This document shows positions 61,782 through 64,000 of a stretch of 64,000 nt of DNA, piece by piece. How positions within the stretch are numbered: the first letter of the stretch is position 1; each line of letters starts with the position of its first letter. A program made the translations under genes and the position numbers. This DNA is from Chionoecetes opilio (lineage: Eukaryota > Arthropoda > Malacostraca > Decapoda > Majidae). The notes beneath the pieces are model-generated. The model did not search any database. It worked only from the letters and a program-made list of their open reading frames with translations, and had not been told where the DNA came from. The stretch covers positions 83,501 to 147,500 of the forward strand of contig JACEEZ010015195.1 in the NCBI GenBank assembly GCA_016584305.1, in the 5' to 3' direction.

Positions 61782-62034
61782 GGCTCACCGCGGGCCTGCA
61801 GGGGCGTGACACGGGGTTAGGACATGTGGGTGGTATTATTGAGGGCACACACACACGCACACACACACACACACATAAGGGTTGTTTTTCATATAGTAGT
61901 GAGTAAGTAGTAGTATAATAGTTATAAATAAGTGTAAGTATAGTAGTTATAGTAATTCCTCTGAACAGTATACGTAGAAAACTCTCCCTCTCTCGAATAC
62001 TCTACTAAATAATTTCCATCAGACATTGAATTGC

Positions 62035-62036
<2 letters not shown>

Positions 62037-62101
<65 letters not shown>
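62037..62101. repeat. (CA)n microsatellite
   Basis: About 32 CA units. Confidence 0.95.
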
Positions 62102-62229
62102 CGATAAGATATTTAGATCCTATTCAGAACAATCACATGTCGCACGCACTAATAAAATCAAGGTTAATTACTGACAGGTATACAAGTTGCCACCACGACG
62201 CGACAGTGACCTCAAGCCACTCGAGCCAC

Positions 62230-63040
62230 ACGACACGGTAACACGGACAGCAAGGAGCCAGGCAGGTGTTATTACCCTTAAATAACACGGTAACACGGGT
62301 AGCAAGGAGCCAGGCAGGTGTTATTACCCTTAAATAACACGGTAACACGGGCAGCAAGGAGCCAGGCAGGTGTTATTACCCTTAAATAACACGGTAACAC
62401 GGGTAGCATGGACCAGGCAGGTGTTATTACCCTTAAATAACACGGTAACACGGGCAGCAAGGAGCCAGGCAGGTGTTATTACCCTTAAATAACACGGTAA
62501 CACGGGCAGCAAGGAGCCAGGCAGGTGTTATTACCCTTAAATAACACGGTAACACGGGCAGCAAGGAGCCAGGCAGGTGTTATTACCCTTAAATAACACG
62601 GTAACACGGGTAGCAGGAGCCAGGCAGGTGTTATTACCCTTAAATAACACGGTAACACGGGCAGCAAGGAGCCAGGCAGGTGTTATTACCCTTAAATAAC
62701 ACGGTAACACGGGCAGCAAGGAGCCAGGCAGGTGTTATTACCCTTAAATAACACGTAACACGGAGCAAGGAGCCAGGCAGGTGTTATTACCCTTAAATAA
62801 CACGGTAACACGGGTAGCAGGAGCCAGGCAGGTGTTATTACCCTTAAATAACACGTAACACGGGTAGCAAGGAGCCAGGCAGGTGTTATTACCCTTAAAT
62901 AACACGGTAACACGGGTAGCAAGGAGCCAGGCAGGTGTTATTACCCTTAAATAACACGGTAACACGGGTAGCAAGGAGCCAGGCAGGTGTTATTACCCTT
63001 AAATAACACGGTAACACGGGCAGCAAGGAGCCAGGCAGGT
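62230..63040. repeat. 52-bp minisatellite with internal hairpin
   Basis: About 15 units with GGCAGGTGTTATTACCCTTA and AATAACACGGTAACACGGG; GTGTTATT and AATAACAC pair in each unit. Highly uniform. Confidence 0.95.
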
Positions 63041-63062
63041 GTACCTACGTTATTATGCAAGA

Positions 63063-63352
63063 CTGTAGTGTGAAGTGTTGGGTCTTGAATCTCAACACTA
63101 CGACGGTACAGACAGGTTCCCAGGATTCCTTTAGACAGAGTTTAGACAATAGAAGAGTTGAGTTACTCGCTACACCGCCCAGTCCAAACTATCTCGGTGC
63201 ACTGGCTGTCTCCAAGATAGTGTGAAGTGTTGGGTCTTGAACTGTAGCACTACGCATGTACAAGACAGGTTCGCAGGATTCCTTTACAGAGTTTAGACAA
63301 TAGAGTCGCTCGCTACACTGCCCAACCCATGCTACCTCGCTGCACTGTCTGT
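63063..63352. repeat. ~153-bp direct duplication
   Basis: TAGTGTGAAGTGTTGGGTCT starts units at 63066 and 63219; the second copy lacks short segments. Confidence 0.85.
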
Positions 63353-63477
63353 CTCCTTACTCCTCCTCCTCCTCCTCCTCCTCTTAGCCTGTTTACCATC
63401 ACCTGATCCTCCCAGTGTAAACAAAATGCCACTCCACACACGGAAACGCACGCACGCACGCACACACCATTGCCTCC

Positions 63478-63695
63478 TATAGTCTTATTTTTAACGAGGT
63501 GAAAATTCCTGCCCCCTTGTTGCTTACTGACTGATATTTGATGCCAGGAGAAGGGAATACTACGCTTCTTCTTAATTTCAGCTGTATTTGATCATAGTTA
63601 AGCCTATTATCAGCTAAACATAGGCATCATTTTAAGCATGAGACCTTATGGATAGAATGGAATTTTCGCCTCGTTAAAAAAATAGACTCTACCTA
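63478..63695. mobile_element. TTTTTAACGAGGC MITE with one internal unit
   Basis: ATTTTTAACGAGGTGAAAAT to ATTTTCGCCTCGTTAAAAAA; the single-unit form of the family at 37910 and 40014, in reverse orientation. Confidence 0.85.
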
Positions 63696-64000
63696 CCGCC
63701 GTGACGTCATGATTAAAAATATGAATTACAAAGGAGAAATTAGTTACGTGTCCTGCCTGCTTCTCGGTGGCAAGGGAATACAAAGGAATACAAAGGAAGA
63801 ACAGACAGCAACAGCCCTACTAGACCAAACTAGGCTGCCTGTGTGACTACTTTCTACTGCTATAGGTTTTAGAGGCAGAGCATAGTTGTAGAGGAGACAG
63901 AGGAAGACAAAGGAAGAGGAAGAGGAGGAAGAGGAAGGATGTCAGGATGGTCAAGACGTAATACTATCCGCTATGTAACCATGTACCTAACAACAAAAAT
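63696..64000. other. Window end, no gene seen
   Basis: TGACGTCA at 63712-63719 and a GAGGAAGA-rich stretch at 63890-63945. Confidence 0.4.

Noticed and set aside
61569..61820. 83-codon plus-strand frame over the GC island
   Set aside because: No start context or splice pattern as good as the minus-strand exon; composition-driven.
62230..63040. CRISPR-like 52-bp repeats with palindromic part
   Set aside because: No variable spacers; simple minisatellite.

Overview
This is a eukaryotic, repeat-dominated window with spliced genes. It most likely comes from a decapod crustacean (crab-like). That is inferred from a telomere-type TTAGG/TAAGG array at 37-516, a very high load of CA, GT, CT, AAT and GGT microsatellites and long minisatellites, tRNA-derived SINEs, several LINE lineages, and arthropod-like protein families. 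No prokaryotic gene organisation, rRNA gene or CRISPR array is present.

Three host genes can be reconstructed exon by exon. (1) A complete SLC35B4-type UDP-xylose/UDP-N-acetylglucosamine transporter lies on the minus strand at 3979-9794: 8 exons, 344 residues, all junctions in frame, ending in a dilysine KKMD. (2) A complete secreted lipocalin of the apolipoprotein D type lies on the plus strand at 25350-36394: 5 exons, 279 residues, with an unusual C-terminal extension of about 76 residues. (3) A RERG-type Ras-like GTPase lies on the minus strand at 44557-49861: 4 exons seen and the 5' end unresolved. Its P-loop exon is continuous with a long Thr/Pro-rich stretch encoded by a GGT/ACC microsatellite. 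A possible fourth gene is a GC-rich first coding exon on the minus strand at 61690-61781. The genes appear functionally unrelated (nucleotide-sugar transport, ligand carriage, signalling).

Everything else is repeats. The introns hold minisatellites (20, 23, 21, 34, 42 and 69 bp units). At least fourteen copies or fragments of one roughly 210-bp TTAA-flanked MITE are scattered through the window, and one MITE terminus has become the unit of a 42-bp minisatellite. There are also Tigger/pogo-like MITEs, a hAT-like element with a perfect 8-bp target duplication, foldback elements, at least five LINE 3' ends, and several SINE families.

The most striking non-genic object is at 53.3-59.3 kb. It is an interspersed element also present at 11.8-13.4 kb, in which an internal 168-bp unit has expanded from about 2 copies to about 26. 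Because 168 is a multiple of 3 and the unit has no stop on the minus strand, it forms open frames of 1135 and 326 codons. At 51.06-52.49 kb a palindrome carries two further elements nested at its TA centre. No sequence searches were possible; family names come from recognised motifs, and repeat boundaries are approximate.
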